Part shown: piece by piece, positions 32,815-34,554 of the stretch
How positions within the stretch are numbered: the stretch's first letter is position 1
How the letters are laid out: the number at the start of each line of letters is the position of its first letter
From: Candidatus Poribacteria bacterium
GTDB taxonomy: Bacteria; Poribacteria; WGA-4E; WGA-3G
Direction: 5' to 3'
Length of the DNA stretch: 34,554 bases
Assembly (NCBI GenBank): GCA_022819945.1
Contig: JAJEGI010000012.1
Location: 1-34,554 of the forward strand
Translations under genes and position numbers: made by a program
Notes under the pieces: model-generated
Database searches by the model: none
What the model was told of the DNA's origin: nothing
The model's input: only the letters and a program-made list of their open reading frames with translations

Positions 32815-34131
32815 TTATTCAGAGAGTGCCTGATAGGTTAGCACTTTAAACTGATCGTGGGAAGAGGCCACGTCACTGATCTGCGTCATGAGCAAACCGA
32901 TCAACTCTTTTTCAGGATCAATCCAGAAGAGGGTCCCGGCGGCACCGCCCCAACTATAACTTCCTATCGACTCCGGTGTGTCTTTTGGTGCTTTATCATC
33001 GGTGTCTTTCGATGCCTTACCATTTACGATAGAAAAACCGAGTCCGAACCAACCATCATGATGTGGATAGCGCATCAGTTCAACCGTTTCCTTCTTTAAT
33101 ATGCGGCCCCCTTCAAGTTCACCACCGTTGAGTAGCATCTGACAAAACCGCATATAGTCTGGAGCCGTTGAGACGAGCGCGCCACCGCCGCCTGGAAAGA
33201 AACGGATCTCATCGTTCTCAAGCGGTGGATCTTTCTCAACACGTTCCAACCTCATTTTTGAGGACTTATCGCCTTTTATCTTCTTCTTTTTTTCTTTAGC
33301 ACCGTCCACCTTTTTTTCTTTGTCTTTACTACCTTTCATTTCACCTGCTTTGCTAAGTTCATAGAGTGCTGCGAACCTGTCTAACTTCTCTAAAGGCACT
33401 GAAAATGCGGTATCTACCATACTGAGCGGTACAAAGAGACGGGTTTGGAGGAATTCTTCAAACGGCATCCCCGAAACCACTTCCACGAGGTAGCCGAGGA
33501 CATCGGTGGAAACCCCATAAGTCCATCTGTCGCCCGGTTCATGCGCGAGCGGAATGTCGCTAAGTTTCTTCACTGTATCCGCAAGCGGCGTGCCGGGCTG
33601 AAAAAGGTTCGCCTTCTGATAGCGTTTATCGAGTGCTTCACCGCCCCAGCCATAGATTAACCCAGCGGTATGCGTGAGAAGGTGTTTGATCGTTACCGCT
33701 TTTTTCGCATTCAAGATTTCCGTCTGCTCCTCGTTGTAGACCTTCATGCTTTTAAATTCAGGGATGAAATCGGAGACGGGTGTATCGAGCTGAAAATGTC
33801 CCTCCTCATAGAGCATCATCACTGCGACACTTGTAATCGGTTTAGACATCGAGTGGATACGAAATATTGTGTCTGCTTCGATGGGCTTGTTGTTTTCAAC
33901 ATCCCGCATGCCGACGGTTTCAAAATGAACGATTTTGCCGCGTCTCGCCACGACCGTCAGGATCCCTGCCATACGTCCATCATCGACATAGTCCTGCATC
34001 ACAGGACGGATGTGCTCGAGACGTTCGGCAGAAACGCCTACCTCTTCTGGTGCTGCCATTGGAAGTCCTTGTCCGAATACGGATATTGTGAAGCAAAAAA
34101 ACAGTAAACACGCGAAGGTTAATCTTCTCAA
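32815..34131 (-). CDS. Serine hydrolase, beta-lactamase class C/EstB family, paralog 5 (secreted, Lys-rich insert)
   Basis: A protein of 438 aa with a Sec signal (LTFACLLFFCFTISVFG, cut before QGLPM). Motifs are SMSK (in RIHSMSKPITS), YGVSTDVLGYLVE and SWGGAAGTLFWIDP. Two extra charged segments are absent from its paralogs: a lysine-rich stretch (EMKGSKDKEKKVDG, then AKEKKKKIKGDKSSK; DNA about 33250-33350) and a second one near the C-terminus (GKASKDTDDKAPKDTPE). The start is TTG 34131 with GGGAG six bases upstream. It is the first gene of the array. The spacer upstream (34132-34310) holds hairpins and a duplicated GGGACTTTAA motif, but no convincing promoter was found. Confidence 0.92.
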   Translation of the reverse strand: MRRLTFACLLFFCFTISVFGQGLPMAAPEEVGVSAERLEHIRPVMQDYVDDGRMAGILTVVARRGKIVHFETVGMRDVENNKPIEADTIFRIHSMSKPITSVAVMMLYEEGHFQLDTPVSDFIPEFKSMKVYNEEQTEILNAKKAVTIKHLLTHTAGLIYGWGGEALDKRYQKANLFQPGTPLADTVKKLSDIPLAHEPGDRWTYGVSTDVLGYLVEVVSGMPFEEFLQTRLFVPLSMVDTAFSVPLEKLDRFAALYELSKAGEMKGSKDKEKKVDGAKEKKKKIKGDKSSKMRLERVEKDPPLENDEIRFFPGGGGALVSTAPDYMRFCQMLLNGGELEGGRILKKETVELMRYPHHDGWFGLGFSIVNGKASKDTDDKAPKDTPESIGSYSWGGAAGTLFWIDPEKELIGLLMTQISDVASSHDQFKVLTYQALSE

Positions 34132-34150
34132 ATTGTGCTCCCTATTTCAG

Positions 34151-34256
34151 ACGGGACTTTAAAGTGCAATATTTTAAACCCCTAAAGAATCAACGGTACG
34201 AATGCCTTATGGGCATTCCCCGCCCCTTATCAGGGGGACTTTAAGGGACAATGCGT
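34151..34256. repeat. REP-like region upstream of the hydrolase array
   Basis: GAATGCC and GGCATTC (about 34199-34217) form a 7-bp hairpin, followed by a second one with CCCC/GGGG arms around TTATCA. GGGACTTTAA occurs on both sides (about 34154 and 34235), followed each time by a CAAT a few bases on. No gene is visible in 34132-34310. Confidence 0.45.
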
Positions 34257-34303
34257 AAGTCCTGATTATTGTAACGTGAGTTTGATAAATAAAAGTTTAT
34301 TTT

Positions 34304-34332
34304 TTGTATAAAGAGAACCCTTTTGGTATAAT
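34304..34332 (+). promoter_or_regulatory. Predicted transposase promoter
   Basis: A perfect TATAAT (34327-34332) with a weak -35 (TTGTAT, 34304-34309) and 17-base spacing. Transcription would start near 34339, inside the loop of the hairpin described next. Confidence 0.55.
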
Positions 34333-34366
34333 GAAGTATCTAACCTTCAACCAAAAGGAGTTCTCT
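34312..34366 (+). promoter_or_regulatory. Hairpin covering the transposase ribosome-binding site
   Basis: AGAGAACCCTTTTGGT (34312-34327) pairs with ACCAAAAGGAGTTCTCT (34350-34366) with a single bulge, around a 22-base loop. The right arm contains the AAGGAG Shine-Dalgarno. The left arm lies upstream of the predicted start point, so only read-through transcripts would contain the whole hairpin. Confidence 0.65.
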
Positions 34367-34367
34367 G

Positions 34368-34554
34368 ATGAGTATTGTATCACTTTTCTGTAGAATAGAC
34401 GACTTTTTTTTACACTACGAAGCACATTTGGCACCCCGCTCGCTTGAGGACGGTAAACCCACTGAAACCCGCGGGCGTCCACGGAGCCTACATCCCAGCG
34501 AGGTGATGACGATTCTGATTGCGTTCCACCAAAGCGGGTATCGGACGTTCAAAC
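34368..34554 (+). CDS. IS982-family transposase, N-terminal part (cut by the window edge)
   Basis: The first 62 codons of a DDE transposase, with SIVSLFCRIDDFF at the N-terminus, a RGRPRSLHPSEVMTI segment and LIAFHQSGYRTFK. The pairing of an FCxxDDF-type start with SEVMTIxIxFHQSxYRxFK is characteristic of the IS982 family. The gene runs off the right edge, so completeness is unknown. GGAG lies seven bases before ATG 34368. The left end of the element is probably near 34317 (ACCCTTTTGG, as IS982 elements begin with AC), but this cannot be confirmed without the right end. It sits directly upstream of the hydrolase array, pointing away from it. Confidence 0.88.
   Translation, partial: MSIVSLFCRIDDFFLHYEAHLAPRSLEDGKPTETRGRPRSLHPSEVMTILIAFHQSGYRTFK

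Noticed and set aside
33670..34107. Plus-strand open frames opposite the hydrolase array (also 28293-28997)
   Set aside because: Similar antisense frames recur opposite each paralog at the same place, as expected from shared codon patterns, and encode Cys/His-rich protein-unlike sequence.
27657..34131. Antibiotic-resistance beta-lactamase cluster
   Set aside because: Four of the five have Trp-Gly-Gly (paralog 4 has Trp-Ala-Gly) in place of KTG, and all have a Tyr motif without the class C Asn, which fits EstB-like esterases better. Resistance is not supported by sequence.

Overview
The window looks like a chromosome segment from an uncultured Gram-negative bacterium with planctomycete-like secreted proteins. 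Evidence includes DUF1501, WD40 and pre-peptidase (PPC) genes, lipoprotein and Tat signals, FG-GAP repeats with a C-terminal sorting-like domain, and a UBact (Pup-like) proteasome locus. Candidate phylum Poribacteria or a relative fits best, but that is an inference from gene content; the 23S fragment at the left edge could settle it.

Layout. 1-680 (minus strand): the 5' end of a 23S rRNA gene, a boxA-like spacer, tRNA-Ala(TGC), a degenerate tRNA-like sequence and three near-identical sigma70-type promoters. No 16S gene precedes them. 904-6613 (minus): a secreted PPC protein with two CxxCH haem-type modules, an exported WD40 protein and a Tat-exported DUF1501 protein. 6757-14023 (minus): a complete bacterial proteasome/pupylation locus in the mycobacterial order: ARC/Mpa ATPase, Dop, UBact modifier, PrcB, PrcA, PafA ligase. 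A 359-base divergent spacer separates it from a plus-strand long-chain acyl-CoA synthetase (14383-16149), which converges on a diacylglycerol-kinase-like gene. 17263-21897 (minus): a four-helix-bundle protein and a 1384-aa subtilisin-like protease. 22280-27563 (minus): a lipoprotein made of two tandem LivJ-type binding domains, an unknown secreted protein, an aldose 1-epimerase and a ThuA-like protein. 27657-34131 (minus): five consecutive paralogous serine hydrolases of the class C beta-lactamase/EstB type, two without and three with export signals. The right edge carries the start of an IS982-family insertion sequence (plus strand).

How the genes work together. In the proteasome locus, PafA should attach UBact to target lysines, Dop should remove or process it, ARC should unfold tagged proteins and PrcA/PrcB should degrade them. 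The secreted cluster, protease, binding lipoprotein and hydrolases suggest a cell that handles complex external substrates; their substrates cannot be read from sequence.

A second layer is repeats. Many spacers between minus-strand genes are filled by inverted arrays of a degenerate 7-base unit (nnCAGTT). A second dispersed repeat of about 75 bases occurs at three sites, one of them inside the lipid-kinase gene and read in frame. A third, GC-rich palindromic repeat lies in spacers at 24-28 kb. Several start codons abut these repeats and lack a Shine-Dalgarno sequence.
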